This document shows, in pieces, positions 9,043 to 17,904 of a stretch of 64,000 nucleotides of DNA. Every line of letters begins with the position of its first letter. Position 1 is the first letter of the stretch. Source of the DNA: Amycolatopsis solani (GTDB taxonomy: Bacteria > Actinomycetota > Actinomycetes > Mycobacteriales > Pseudonocardiaceae); the NCBI RefSeq assembly GCF_033441515.1, contig NZ_JAWQJT010000002.1:868001-932000 (forward strand). The letters are read 5' to 3'. The notes below the pieces were generated by a model. The model saw nothing but the letters and a program-made list of their open reading frames with translations, did not search any database and was not told the origin of the DNA. The translations under genes and the position numbers were made by a program.

Positions 9043-9068
9043 GGAGCGCGCCCGACGCGGCGCGCTCC
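9043..9068. terminator. Stem-loop between tatA and tatC
   Basis: GGAGCGCGCC-CGACGC-GGCGCGCTCC forms a perfect 10-bp GC stem with a 6-nt loop in the 86-nt tatA-tatC gap. It could act as a partial terminator or as a barrier to 3' decay, keeping TatA in excess over TatC. Confidence 0.6.
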
Positions 9069-9097
9069 GGCGGACTCCCACGAGAACGGAACAACCC

Positions 9098-10069
9098 GTG
9101 GCGGAATCCGCCTCCGGAAACGGTGACACCCGCCGGTCGAAGCGGCGCAAGCGCAGCCGTCGCACGAACCCCGACGGCACGATGACGCTCATCGAGCACA
9201 TCTACGAGTTCCGCCGCCGCCTCGGCTTCGCCATGCTCGCCGTCGTGGTCGGCGGGATCATCGGGTTCATCTGGTTCGGGACCAAGATCGGCCCGATCCC
9301 GTCGCTCGGCGACCTCGTGAAGGACCCGTACTGCGCCATCCCGGCGGACCGGCGGCTCGACAGCGCCGAAGGGTGCCGGCTGCTGCAGACCGTGCCGTTC
9401 GAGGCCTTCATGACCCAGCTGAAGGTCGGCATCGCGGCCGGGGCCGTGCTCCTCTCGCCGGCCTGGCTGTACCAGCTCTGGGCGTTCATCGCCCCGGGTC
9501 TGTACAGCAAGGAGCGCAAGTACGCGCTGACGTTCGTCGGGTTCGCGTCGGTGCTCTTCGCCGCGGGCGCCGTGCTCGCCTACATCCTCTTCCCGCACGC
9601 CCTGCAGCTGCTCATGGGCTTCGGGCAGGACGCGTTCGTCACCGCGCTGACCGCGGACAAGTACATCTCGTTCCTGCTGTCGCTGCTGATCATCTTCGGG
9701 ATCAGCTTCGAGCTCCCGCTGCTGGTGGTGATGCTCAACCGCGTCGGCGTGGTGAAGTACGTCCAGCTGAAGAAGTGGCGTCGCGGCATCGTGTTCGCGC
9801 TGTTCGTCTTCGCGGCCTTCGCCACCCCCGGTTCCGATCCGTTCTCCATGCTCGGCCTCGCCGGCGCGCTCACCGTGCTGTTCGAGATCGCCGTCCAGAT
9901 GGCGCGCTTCCACGACCGCAAGCTCGAAAAGGCCCGCGGCGACGAGGGCTGGGACAAGCTCGCCGACGACGAAGCGGCGCCGTTCGACTACACGCCGAGC
10001 ACCGTCGACGACGAGCCGTCCACCCCGACCGCGTCCGGCGGCCGGTCGAGTACCGACGACGTCACGTAG
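9098..10069 (+). CDS. tatC: Twin-arginine translocase subunit TatC
   Basis: A 323-residue polytopic membrane protein that receives RR signal peptides. The conserved N-terminal cytoplasmic signature HIYEFRRRLG is at about residues 30-39. Six hydrophobic segments follow, with the conserved loops FEAFMTQLKVG and the PGSDP motif near the last helices. A polar, acidic tail of about 60 residues (from FHDRKLEKARGDEG) is typical of actinobacterial TatC. The GTG at 9098 is used as start because it opens the family-like N-terminus (an RRSKRRKRSRR stretch precedes the signature). Confidence 0.95.
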   Translation: MAESASGNGDTRRSKRRKRSRRTNPDGTMTLIEHIYEFRRRLGFAMLAVVVGGIIGFIWFGTKIGPIPSLGDLVKDPYCAIPADRRLDSAEGCRLLQTVPFEAFMTQLKVGIAAGAVLLSPAWLYQLWAFIAPGLYSKERKYALTFVGFASVLFAAGAVLAYILFPHALQLLMGFGQDAFVTALTADKYISFLLSLLIIFGISFELPLLVVMLNRVGVVKYVQLKKWRRGIVFALFVFAAFATPGSDPFSMLGLAGALTVLFEIAVQMARFHDRKLEKARGDEGWDKLADDEAAPFDYTPSTVDDEPSTPTASGGRSSTDDVT

Positions 10070-10950
10070 TGGGCATCCACGCCGCGCTCGCCGTGCACCC
10101 GGCCTCGGGGCACGGCGCCGCCGCCCGGATCGCCGACACGGTCGCGGAGCGGCTGCGCGGCGCCGTCGACCGCCTCGACGTGCTGGTCGCCAACTCCGTC
10201 GAGGAGTCCCGCGAGCTGATGCGGACCTCCCACGCCGGCGGCCTCGACGTGCTGGTCGTGCTCGGCGGGGACGGCGCCGCCCACCAGGGCGTCCAGTTCT
10301 GCGCCAACCACGACGTGGCCCTCGGCCTGGTCCCGGCGGGCACCGGCAACGACTTCGCCCGTGCCCTCGGCGTCCCGGCCGAGCCACTGGCGGCGGTCGA
10401 GGCGCTGGTCGCGGCCCTGAAATCGGGCGCGCGGCGGCGCATCGACCTGGGCCGGATCGGGGACACCTGGTTCGCGACCGTCCTGTGCGCCGGCTTCGAC
10501 GCGAGCGTCAACGAACGCGCCAATCGGATGCGCTGGCCGTCCGGGCCCCGCCGCTACGACCTGGCGATCCTGGCCGAGCTGGCGTCCTTCCGGTCCCGCC
10601 CGGTCGTCGTCGACACCGGCACCGGGCGGATCGAGCTCGACGCGACCCTGGTCGCGATCGGCAACACCCGCTTCTACGGCGGCGGCGTCCCGATCTGCCC
10701 CACGGCCGACCCGGAAGACGGCGTCTTCGACGTCACGATCATCGGCCACGCCACCCGCCGCGGCCTGATGCGGATGCTCCCGGGCCTGCGCACCGGCAAC
10801 CACGTAACCCACCCGGCGGTCCGCACCCTGCGCGCCCGCTCGGTGGAGCTGACCGGCAACAGCTGGCCCGCCTACGCCGACGGCGAGCCCCAGGGCACGG
10901 TCCCGGTGACGGTCAGCTGCGTCCCGGGCGCGCTGACCGTGCTCGCCTAA
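10069..10950 (+). CDS. Diacylglycerol/sphingosine-type lipid kinase
   Basis: A 293-residue stand-alone DAGK-catalytic-domain protein. The nucleotide loop LGGDGAAHQGVQ and the motif GTGNDFARALG are intact, and the C-terminal beta-sandwich ends with YADGEP, typical of the DgkB/YegS group. It would phosphorylate a membrane lipid with ATP. The GTG start overlaps the tatC stop by one base (TAGTG), so it is translationally coupled to tatC. The window contains a second DAGK domain fused to PAP2 near its left end. Confidence 0.88.
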   Translation: MGIHAALAVHPASGHGAAARIADTVAERLRGAVDRLDVLVANSVEESRELMRTSHAGGLDVLVVLGGDGAAHQGVQFCANHDVALGLVPAGTGNDFARALGVPAEPLAAVEALVAALKSGARRRIDLGRIGDTWFATVLCAGFDASVNERANRMRWPSGPRRYDLAILAELASFRSRPVVVDTGTGRIELDATLVAIGNTRFYGGGVPICPTADPEDGVFDVTIIGHATRRGLMRMLPGLRTGNHVTHPAVRTLRARSVELTGNSWPAYADGEPQGTVPVTVSCVPGALTVLA

Positions 10951-11522
10951 CGCTCGTAGCCACCCGCCCTGGCCACCAGGTGGCGGAAGTGAGCCGGGGT
11001 CAGCAGACGGCCCGCGTCGGCGAAGTACACCCCGCCGCAGCGGTGGCAGAACCAGCCCTGCTCCCACACCTGCTGGGCCGCCGGGACGCCCTTCTGCTGC
11101 TTCCGGTGCGCTCGCACGCGGCGGACGTAGAGCCAGACCAGCACGCCCGCCGCCAGGTACACCCCGAACGCCGGCAGCGAGAGCACCGCGTAGCCCAGCG
11201 CCTTCGCGCCCTCGCCGCCGGGTGGCGGGTCGTCGGCCGCCGAGAAGGGCAGCAGCAGGAAGCAGCTGCCGACCAGCGCCAGCACGATCACCGCAGCCAT
11301 CAGGCCGCCGCTGCGGCGGGGTGGGGGAAAGGGGTCAAGGGAGCGGGCGACCGCGGAGACCGAGACCCCGCTGACCTGGCTGCTCGTGTAGACGACCCCG
11401 TCGCCCGCGGGGACGGCCACCATCGGGCCCTGGCCGCGGTAGAAGGAGTGCCCGCCCTGGTAGACCGCCGGCACGTGCTGCACCTGGTCCAGCTGCCCGC
11501 AGCTCGGGCACGGTTCGGTCAT
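10947..11522 (-). CDS. Zinc-ribbon membrane protein, unknown function
   Basis: A 191-residue protein with two separated cysteine pairs: CPSCG at the N-terminus (residues 5-9) and CHRCG near the C-terminus. Between them are two transmembrane helices (GGLMAAVIVLALVGSCFLLL and YAVLSLPAFGVYLAAGVLVWLYV). The two halves could together form metal sites on the cytoplasmic side of the membrane. No enzyme domain is recognisable. It is convergent with the lipid-kinase gene (4-nt overlap) and divergent from helY. Confidence 0.7.
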   Translation of the reverse strand: MTEPCPSCGQLDQVQHVPAVYQGGHSFYRGQGPMVAVPAGDGVVYTSSQVSGVSVSAVARSLDPFPPPRRSGGLMAAVIVLALVGSCFLLLPFSAADDPPPGGEGAKALGYAVLSLPAFGVYLAAGVLVWLYVRRVRAHRKQQKGVPAAQQVWEQGWFCHRCGGVYFADAGRLLTPAHFRHLVARAGGYER

Positions 11523-11579
11523 CGGGACCTCCTTCCGCCCGCTCCGACGCGCCCGCCGGTGATCCGGTTCCCCACCCAG

Positions 11580-11597
11580 GTGTATAACGCCCTATAC
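11580..11597. repeat. 18-bp near-palindromic motif, copy 1 of 2
   Basis: GTGTATAACGCCCTATAC lies in the divergent promoter region between the zinc-ribbon gene and helY. It matches 16 of 18 bases of a second copy at 21384-21401. The ends GTATA...TATAC are inverted. An imperfect GC hairpin (CCGCACGCC...GGCGTGCGG, 11602-11635) follows it. It could be an operator, but the factor is unknown. Confidence 0.4.
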
Positions 11598-11665
11598 CGC
11601 CCCGCACGCCACGCCGTCGGTCACGCGGCGTGCGGAACCGCCGGGGGGTGTGACACGCTGAGGAG

Positions 11666-14443
11666 GTGGCCAGTAGCCCTTCTCCGTCCCCGGCCGAGGC
11701 CTATGCGGCCTCCTCGCGCCGCGGGAAGTACCCCCAGCTGACGCGCTTCGCCGCGGAGGCGTCCTTCGAGTTCGACGAGTTCCAGGTCCGGGGGTGTGAA
11801 GCCCTCGAGGGCGGCCACGGCGTGCTCGTCTGCGCGCCGACCGGGGCCGGCAAGACCGTCGTCGGCGAATTCGCCGTGCACCTGGCGCTGGCCGAGGGCC
11901 GCAAGTGCTTCTACACGACGCCCATCAAGGCGCTGTCGAACCAGAAGTTCGCCGACCTGGTCGCCCGCTACGGCGCCGACGCCGTCGGCCTGCTCACCGG
12001 CGACACCTCGATCAACGGGAACGCCCAGGTGGTCGTGATGACCACCGAGGTCCTGCGCAACATGCTCTACGCCGGCTCCTCGACGATCACCGACCTCGGT
12101 TACGTCGTGATGGACGAGGTCCACTACCTCGCCGACCGGTTCCGCGGCGCGGTCTGGGAAGAGGTGATCCTGCACCTGCCCGAGCACGTCCGCGTGGTCG
12201 GGCTGTCGGCCACCGTCAGCAACGCCGAGGAGTTCGGCGAATGGCTGGTCGAGGTCCGCGGGGACACCACCGTGGTCGTCGACGAGCACCGGCCGGTGCC
12301 GCTGTGGCAGCACATGCTGGTCGGGAACCGGCTGCTGGACCTGTTCGCGGGCGAGGACACCCACCTGCCCGGCGCCGAGCTGCGGATCAACCCGACCCTG
12401 CTGCGCCGCACCGAGGAGATCGGCCGCCAGTACGCGCCGGCCGGGTTCCGCGGCCCGCGCGGGCGGCGGGGCGCGCCGTCGCGGATGCCGCGGTTCCGGC
12501 CGCCGTCGCGCGTGGACGTCGTCGAGCAGCTGGACCGGGCCGGGCTGCTGCCCGCGATCGTGTTCATCTTCTCCCGTGCGGGGTGTGACGCCGCGGTGGC
12601 GCAGTGCGTGCGGTCCGGGCTGCGGCTCAACGGGCCCGGCGAGGTCGAGGAGATCCGCCGGGTGATCGACGCGCGGACGTCGGAGCTGCCCGAGGGCGAT
12701 CTGGGCGTGCTCGGGTACTGGGAGTGGCGAGAAGCCCTCGAACGCGGCATCGCCGGCCACCACGCCGGGCTGCTGCCGGCGTTCAAGGAGACCGTCGAGG
12801 AGCTGTTCGTCCGTGGCTTGGTGAAGGTCGTGTTCGCGACCGAGACCCTCGCGCTGGGGATCAACATGCCGGCCCGCACGGTCGTGCTCGAACGCCTGGT
12901 CAAGTACAACGGCGAGGCCCACGTCGACCTGACGCCGGGGGAGTACACCCAGCTGACCGGCCGGGCCGGGCGGCGCGGGATCGACGTCGAGGGGCACGCC
13001 GTCGTCGCGTGGCAGCCCGGGGTGGATCCCAAGCAGGTCGCCGGGCTGGCGTCGACGCGGACCTACCCGCTGCGGTCGTCGTTCCGGCCGGGCTACAACA
13101 TGGCCGTGAACCTGGTCGCGCAGGTCGGCGCGGCCGAGGCGCGGGAGCTGCTGGAACAGTCGTTCGCGCAGTTCCAGGCCGACCGGTCGGTGGTCGGCAC
13201 CGCGCGCCGGATCGAGCGGAACAAGGAAGCGCTCAAAGGGTACGCGGCCGCGATCACCGGCGACTTCGACGAGATGCTCGAGTACGTCGAGCTGCGGGCG
13301 AAGATCTCGGCGCGGGAGAAGGCGCTGTCCCGGCAGAACACGGCGGTGCGGCGGGCGGGGACCGCCGAGTCGCTGGAGAAGCTGCGCAAGGGGGACGTCA
13401 TCGCGGTGCCGGCGGGCCGTCGCGCCGGGCTCGCCGTGGTCGTCGACCCGGGGCTGGACCCGATCCGCGAACCGCGCCCGGTGGTGGTGACCGAGGACCG
13501 CTGGTCCGGGCCGCTGTCGGTGGCGGACTTCCCGGCGCCGGTCGAGGCGCTGGGGCGGATCAAGCTGCCGCGGCACATCGAACTGCGGTCGCCGAAGACC
13601 CGCCGCGACATCGCCTCGACGCTGCGCAACGCCGGGATTTCGTTGCCGGGCAGGCAGAAGCGGAATTCCGGGGCCAACGAGGACGGCGAGCTGGCGGCGC
13701 TGCGGCGGGCGTTGCGCGCCCACCCGTGTCACGGGCTGGCCGAGCGCGAGGCGAACCTGCGCTGGGTCGAGCGGTACCAGCGGCTCGCGGCGGAAACCCA
13801 GCAGCTGGAACGGAAGGTCGCGGCGACCACGCACTCGCTGGCGCGCGCGTTCGACCGGATCCTCGCGTTGCTGGGCGAGCGCGGCTATTTGGGCCCGGAG
13901 TCGGCCGGGAACGGGGAGGACCGCGTCACCGAGCACGGCCGTCGCCTGACCCGGCTCTACAGCGAGTCCGACCTGCTGGCGGCGGAGTGCATCCGGCACG
14001 GCGTGTGGCGTGACCTCGGCCCGGCCGAGCTCGCCGCCGTCGTGTCGACCCTGGTGTTCGAGGCGCGCCGCGACACGGCGGGCGAGCCGCGGCTGCCCGG
14101 GGGTGCGGTGCCCGAGGCGTGGCAGGAGACCGTGCGGCTGTGGGTGGAGCTGACCGAGGACGAGCGGCGGCACCGGCTCGACCGCACCCGGGAACCCGAC
14201 GCCGGGTTCGCCTGGCCGGTCTACCGGTGGGCGCGCGGCGAGTCGCTGGAGAAGGTGCTCACGGCGGCCGAGGCGAACGGCCAGGAGCTGTCGGCGGGTG
14301 ACTTCGTGCGCTGGTCGCGCCAGGTGATCGACCTGCTCGACCAGATCCGCGACGTGCTCGGCAAGGCCGACCCGGTCGGCGCGGCGGCGGCCGACGCGGT
14401 GAAGGCGCTGCGCCGCGGTGTCGTGGCCGCGGGCGCCGCGTGA
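11666..14443 (+). CDS. helY: DEVH-box RNA helicase HelY (Ski2/Mtr4-like)
   Basis: A 925-residue superfamily-2 helicase with Walker A CAPTGAGKTVVGEF near residue 55, DEVH box in VVMDEVHYLADRF, motif III SAT in LSATVSN, and the late motifs GINMPARTV and TGRAGRRGID. A DSHCT-type C-terminal domain (ends ..DLLDQIRDVLGKAD) identifies it as the HelY/Ski2 type, an RNA helicase of uncertain cellular role. The GTG start has its GAGGAGG overlapping the start codon, which is unusually close, so initiation may be leaderless. The position downstream of tatC matches the conserved actinobacterial order. Confidence 0.93.
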   Translation: MASSPSPSPAEAYAASSRRGKYPQLTRFAAEASFEFDEFQVRGCEALEGGHGVLVCAPTGAGKTVVGEFAVHLALAEGRKCFYTTPIKALSNQKFADLVARYGADAVGLLTGDTSINGNAQVVVMTTEVLRNMLYAGSSTITDLGYVVMDEVHYLADRFRGAVWEEVILHLPEHVRVVGLSATVSNAEEFGEWLVEVRGDTTVVVDEHRPVPLWQHMLVGNRLLDLFAGEDTHLPGAELRINPTLLRRTEEIGRQYAPAGFRGPRGRRGAPSRMPRFRPPSRVDVVEQLDRAGLLPAIVFIFSRAGCDAAVAQCVRSGLRLNGPGEVEEIRRVIDARTSELPEGDLGVLGYWEWREALERGIAGHHAGLLPAFKETVEELFVRGLVKVVFATETLALGINMPARTVVLERLVKYNGEAHVDLTPGEYTQLTGRAGRRGIDVEGHAVVAWQPGVDPKQVAGLASTRTYPLRSSFRPGYNMAVNLVAQVGAAEARELLEQSFAQFQADRSVVGTARRIERNKEALKGYAAAITGDFDEMLEYVELRAKISAREKALSRQNTAVRRAGTAESLEKLRKGDVIAVPAGRRAGLAVVVDPGLDPIREPRPVVVTEDRWSGPLSVADFPAPVEALGRIKLPRHIELRSPKTRRDIASTLRNAGISLPGRQKRNSGANEDGELAALRRALRAHPCHGLAEREANLRWVERYQRLAAETQQLERKVAATTHSLARAFDRILALLGERGYLGPESAGNGEDRVTEHGRRLTRLYSESDLLAAECIRHGVWRDLGPAELAAVVSTLVFEARRDTAGEPRLPGGAVPEAWQETVRLWVELTEDERRHRLDRTREPDAGFAWPVYRWARGESLEKVLTAAEANGQELSAGDFVRWSRQVIDLLDQIRDVLGKADPVGAAAADAVKALRRGVVAAGAA

Positions 14444-14603
14444 ACTTCGTGTTAGGGCTGCTCCAAGCGGGGCAGTGCCATGCGCGTGGGCACGTGTGCT
14501 CGGCTCCGACCTGTGGTTGGATCGCCACCAACACCGTGCGTACGCGGCTTTACGGCGGTTTCGGGGTGGACAGTGAGATGAGCGAAGCAGGCGGAGGCAG
14601 ACG

Positions 14604-15374
14604 ATGAGCACGCCGTATGGCGGCAACGACCCACAGCAGCCCCAGTACGGGCAGCAGCCGGGCGGCGCGTACCCGCCGAGCGGCCCGCAGGAGCAGCCCC
14701 AGTGGGGCCAGCAGCAGCCGCCTTCCTACGACCCGAACCAGCAGCAGTACGGCCAGCCGCAGCAACCCCAGCAGTGGGGGCAGCAGCCGGGCGGGTACGG
14801 CCAGCCGCAGCCGCCTCAGCAGCCGCAGTGGGGCCAGCAGCCGCCGCCGTACGGGCAGCAGCCCGGTGGCGGGTACCCGCAGAGCGGCCCGCAGGCCCAG
14901 CCCCAGTACGGCCAGCAGCCCGGCGGGGCGTACCCGCAGAGCGGGCCCCAGGCGCAGCCGCAGTACGGGCAGCAGCCGGGCCAGTACGACTACGGGCAGC
15001 AACAGCAGCAGTACCCCGGCCCGGGCGCGCCGGAGGGGGAGAAGCCGGCGGGGTCCAAGAAGGGCCTGCTGATCGGCGTCGTCGCGCTGGTCGTGGTGCT
15101 CGCCGTCGTCGGGGTGCTCGGGTTCGTCGCTCCGGGGTTCTTCAAGACGCAGGTCTTCAACAACACCCAGATGCAGACCGACGTGCAGAAGCTGCTCACC
15201 GAGACGTACAAGATCGACGGCGTCACCGGTGTGACCTGCCCGGCCGAGCAGAAGGTCGAGGACGGCGCGAAGTTCGAGTGCACCGCCACGATCGCGGGCA
15301 AGCCGCAGCCGGTGCAGATCACGGTCAAGGGCGACGGCGGGAACTACGAGGTTTCCCCGCCCGCCACCAAGTAG
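14604..15374 (+). CDS. Gln/Pro/Gly-rich membrane protein with C-terminal DUF4333
   Basis: A 256-residue protein. Residues 1-140 are a repetitive YGQQPGG/QPQWGQQ low-complexity region, then comes a single transmembrane helix (KGLLIGVVALVVVLAVVGVLGFVAP), then an extracytoplasmic DUF4333 domain with two cysteines (VTCPAEQKV and FECTATI) that may form a disulfide. DUF4333 proteins are common and uncharacterised in actinobacteria. The Q/P/G region resembles those of cell-wall-associated serine-kinase substrates. It is monocistronic, and a strong stem-loop follows. Confidence 0.8.
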   Translation: MSTPYGGNDPQQPQYGQQPGGAYPPSGPQEQPQWGQQQPPSYDPNQQQYGQPQQPQQWGQQPGGYGQPQPPQQPQWGQQPPPYGQQPGGGYPQSGPQAQPQYGQQPGGAYPQSGPQAQPQYGQQPGQYDYGQQQQQYPGPGAPEGEKPAGSKKGLLIGVVALVVVLAVVGVLGFVAPGFFKTQVFNNTQMQTDVQKLLTETYKIDGVTGVTCPAEQKVEDGAKFECTATIAGKPQPVQITVKGDGGNYEVSPPATK

Positions 15375-15385
15375 CCGCGCGAGGA

Positions 15386-15417
15386 GTCCGGCCGCCGGGG
15401 AATTCCGGTGGCCGGAC
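15386..15417. terminator. Stem-loop terminator after the DUF4333 gene
   Basis: GTCCGGCCGCCGG-GGAATT-CCGGTGGCCGGAC: 13-nt arms with one G/T pair and a 6-nt loop, starting 12 nt after the stop codon. Its position is typical of an intrinsic terminator in high-GC bacteria. Confidence 0.65.
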
Positions 15418-15444
15418 TTCGCCGTTTCCGGAGATGATCCGGGG

Positions 15445-16647
15445 ATGAGCGACTTCGAGATCCGGACGCTGCGCACGGACGAGCACCGCGCGGCGAGCGA
15501 CCTGTTCCGCGACACCGTGCACGTCCGCCCGGCGACCGACGCGGAGTGGGCGCGCTCCGGACTGACCTACCAGCCCGGCGGGGCGATCGGCGCGTTCGAC
15601 CCGGAGCTGATCGGCACGGCGCGGTTCTTCGACGCCGAGCTGACCGTCCCGGGCGGGGCGCGGGTGCCGATGGCCGGTGTCACCGGCGTCGGCGTCCGTG
15701 CCGACCGGACCCGCCGCGGGGTGCTGCGCGCGCTGATGGCGGCGCAGCTGGAGGAGTTCGCCGCGCGCGGTGTGGTGTGCGCGAACCTGCTGGCTTCCGA
15801 AGCCGGCATCTACGGCCGCTTCGGTTACGGCCTGGCGACGCGCATCCGGACCTACACCGTCGACCGGGCGCGGGCCCGGCTGCGGCCGGACGCTCCCGTG
15901 GGCGGGGAAATCGAGCTGCTGGACGCCGATCGGGCGTGGGAGCGCCTTCCCGGCGTGTACGACCGCATCGGGCGGCGGCCGGGGACGATGTCGCGGCCCG
16001 AGGTGCTGTGGCGGCTGTACGAGGCCCAGTGCCGTCGTCGCGAGCAGCCGATGAAGGCGGTGGTGCACCACGGTCCCGACGGGCTGGACGGGTTCGCCAC
16101 GTACTTCGTCGAAGGCATGCAGGCCCACCCGTGGACCAAGAGCTTGGAGGTCCCGGACCTGTTCGCCGCGACGCCGGCCGCGTTCGCCGGGCTGTGGCGG
16201 TTCCTGCTCGGGGTGGACCTGGTGGACCGGGTCGTCGCCGAGGAGCGTCCGCTCGACGAGCCGATCGAGCTGCTCCTCGACGACCACCGCCGGCTGCTGG
16301 AAAACCGGATCGGTGACGAGCACTGGATCCGGCTCGTCGACGTGCCGAAGGCGCTGGGCGCGCGGGAGTACGGGCCGGGCGAGCCGGTCGTCGTCGAGGT
16401 CGTGGACCCGCAGCTGCCCGCCAACAACGGCACCTACCGGATCTCGCCGGACGGTGCCGAGCGCGTCGACGCTCCTGCCGCGTTGCGGCTCGACGTCACC
16501 ACGCTCGGGATGCTCTACCTCGGCTTCTGGCGGCCGTCGGCGCTGGCCGGCGTGGGCCGGATCGAGGTGCGGGACCCGGCGGCCGCGGTGGCCGCGGACG
16601 TGCTGTTCGGCACCCGTACGGTGCCGTGGAGCGGCTCGCACTTCTAA
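15445..16647 (+). CDS. Eis-like GNAT N-acetyltransferase (copy 1)
   Basis: A 400-residue protein of the Eis family, in which two GNAT folds and a sterol-carrier-like C-terminal domain form one subunit. The acetyl-CoA loop is seen as VTGVGVRADRTRRGVLRALM, followed by ASEAGIYGRFGYGLAT. The protein ends PWSGSHF; in Eis the C-terminal carboxylate takes part in catalysis. Characterised Eis proteins acetylate multiple amines of aminoglycosides and protein lysines; the substrate here is unknown. A close paralogue follows 42 nt downstream. Confidence 0.88.
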   Translation: MSDFEIRTLRTDEHRAASDLFRDTVHVRPATDAEWARSGLTYQPGGAIGAFDPELIGTARFFDAELTVPGGARVPMAGVTGVGVRADRTRRGVLRALMAAQLEEFAARGVVCANLLASEAGIYGRFGYGLATRIRTYTVDRARARLRPDAPVGGEIELLDADRAWERLPGVYDRIGRRPGTMSRPEVLWRLYEAQCRRREQPMKAVVHHGPDGLDGFATYFVEGMQAHPWTKSLEVPDLFAATPAAFAGLWRFLLGVDLVDRVVAEERPLDEPIELLLDDHRRLLENRIGDEHWIRLVDVPKALGAREYGPGEPVVVEVVDPQLPANNGTYRISPDGAERVDAPAALRLDVTTLGMLYLGFWRPSALAGVGRIEVRDPAAAVAADVLFGTRTVPWSGSHF

Positions 16648-16689
16648 AACGGGGTGCCGCGGTTCGTGCCGGGCGGCAAGATCGGGTGC

Positions 16690-17904
16690 ATGACCGCCTT
16701 CGCCGTCCGCCCCGTCACCGATGACGAGCGCCGCAGCACGTTCGACCTGCTCGGCCGTTCGCTGCACAGCACGCGCGTCAGCGACGAGAAGTGGTCCCGC
16801 TACGGGGATTCGTGGCCGGCCGCGCACAAGTTCGCCGCGTTCGAGGGCGACACCCCGATCGGGATCGCGAGCTCGTTCGACACCGACCTCACCGTGCCCG
16901 GTGGCCGGACGCTGACGGCCGCGGCGGTCGACGGCGTCGGGGTGCGCGCCGACCGGACCCGCCGTGGCGTGCTCACCGAGCTGATGCGCGTCCAGCTGGC
17001 CGACGTCGCCGCGCGCGGGCTGCCGCTGGCGATCCTGCACGCGAGCGAGCCGACGATCTACGGCCGCTTCGGCTACGGCTCGGCCGCGCTGGGCAAGACG
17101 ATCCGGGTGACGCGGCCGGCGGCCCGGCTGCACGAGCGCGTCCCGCTCGACGGCAACGTCCGGATGCTCACGCCGGCCGAGGCGGTGAAGGAGATTCCCG
17201 AGCTGTACCAGCGGATCGCGCGCCGCCCGGGGATGATCTCCCGGCCGCCGGTGTGGTGGCCGATGATGCACGACCGGCTGGCCGGCCCGGACGGCGACCA
17301 CGTCGTGGCCGTCCACAGTGGACCGGACGGGGACGACGGGTTCGTCGTCTACGACACCGTCACCCGCCGGTCACTGGACACCCCGGACGAAGGCGCGGTG
17401 CTGAACGTCCGCGACCTGCACGCCGGCCACCCGGTCGCGCTGGCCGGGCTCTGGCGGTTCCTGCTGTCGGTCGACCTCGTCTCGGCGGTGCACGCCCGCC
17501 ACCGCCCGGTGGACGAGCCGCTGTCGCCGATGCTGACCGACCACCGGCACGCCGCCACCCTCGCCGTCGAGGACGACCTGTGGCTGCGCCCGGTCGACGT
17601 CCCGGCGGTGCTGGCGGCCCGGACGTACCGCGCGGGCGAGCCGGTGGTGCTCGCGGTGACCGACCGCCTGCTGCCCGCCAACACCGGGCACTACGAGATC
17701 GGCCCGGACGGCGCGCGGCGGACCGGGGCCGCCGCGGACCTGACCCTCGACGTCGACACCCTCGGCATGCTGTACCTGGGGGAGTGGAGCGCCACGGCGC
17801 TGGTGCAGGCCGGCCGCGTCGAGGTCGTGGACCCGGCGGCGGTGGCCCGCGCGGACGAGCTCTTCACGACCACCACCGCCCCCTGGTGCGGCTCGTACTT
17901 CTAG
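16690..17904 (+). CDS. Eis-like GNAT N-acetyltransferase (copy 2)
   Basis: A 404-residue paralogue of the preceding gene with the same layout: VDGVGVRADRTRRGVLTELM, ASEPTIYGRFGYGSAA, and C-terminal PWCGSYF. The ATG at 16690 is chosen because homology to copy 1 begins there. The frame is open further upstream (from 16654) but without similarity. The tandem arrangement points to a local duplication followed by divergence. It is convergent with the exonuclease gene, with a 4-nt overlap. Confidence 0.87.
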   Translation: MTAFAVRPVTDDERRSTFDLLGRSLHSTRVSDEKWSRYGDSWPAAHKFAAFEGDTPIGIASSFDTDLTVPGGRTLTAAAVDGVGVRADRTRRGVLTELMRVQLADVAARGLPLAILHASEPTIYGRFGYGSAALGKTIRVTRPAARLHERVPLDGNVRMLTPAEAVKEIPELYQRIARRPGMISRPPVWWPMMHDRLAGPDGDHVVAVHSGPDGDDGFVVYDTVTRRSLDTPDEGAVLNVRDLHAGHPVALAGLWRFLLSVDLVSAVHARHRPVDEPLSPMLTDHRHAATLAVEDDLWLRPVDVPAVLAARTYRAGEPVVLAVTDRLLPANTGHYEIGPDGARRTGAAADLTLDVDTLGMLYLGEWSATALVQAGRVEVVDPAAVARADELFTTTTAPWCGSYF

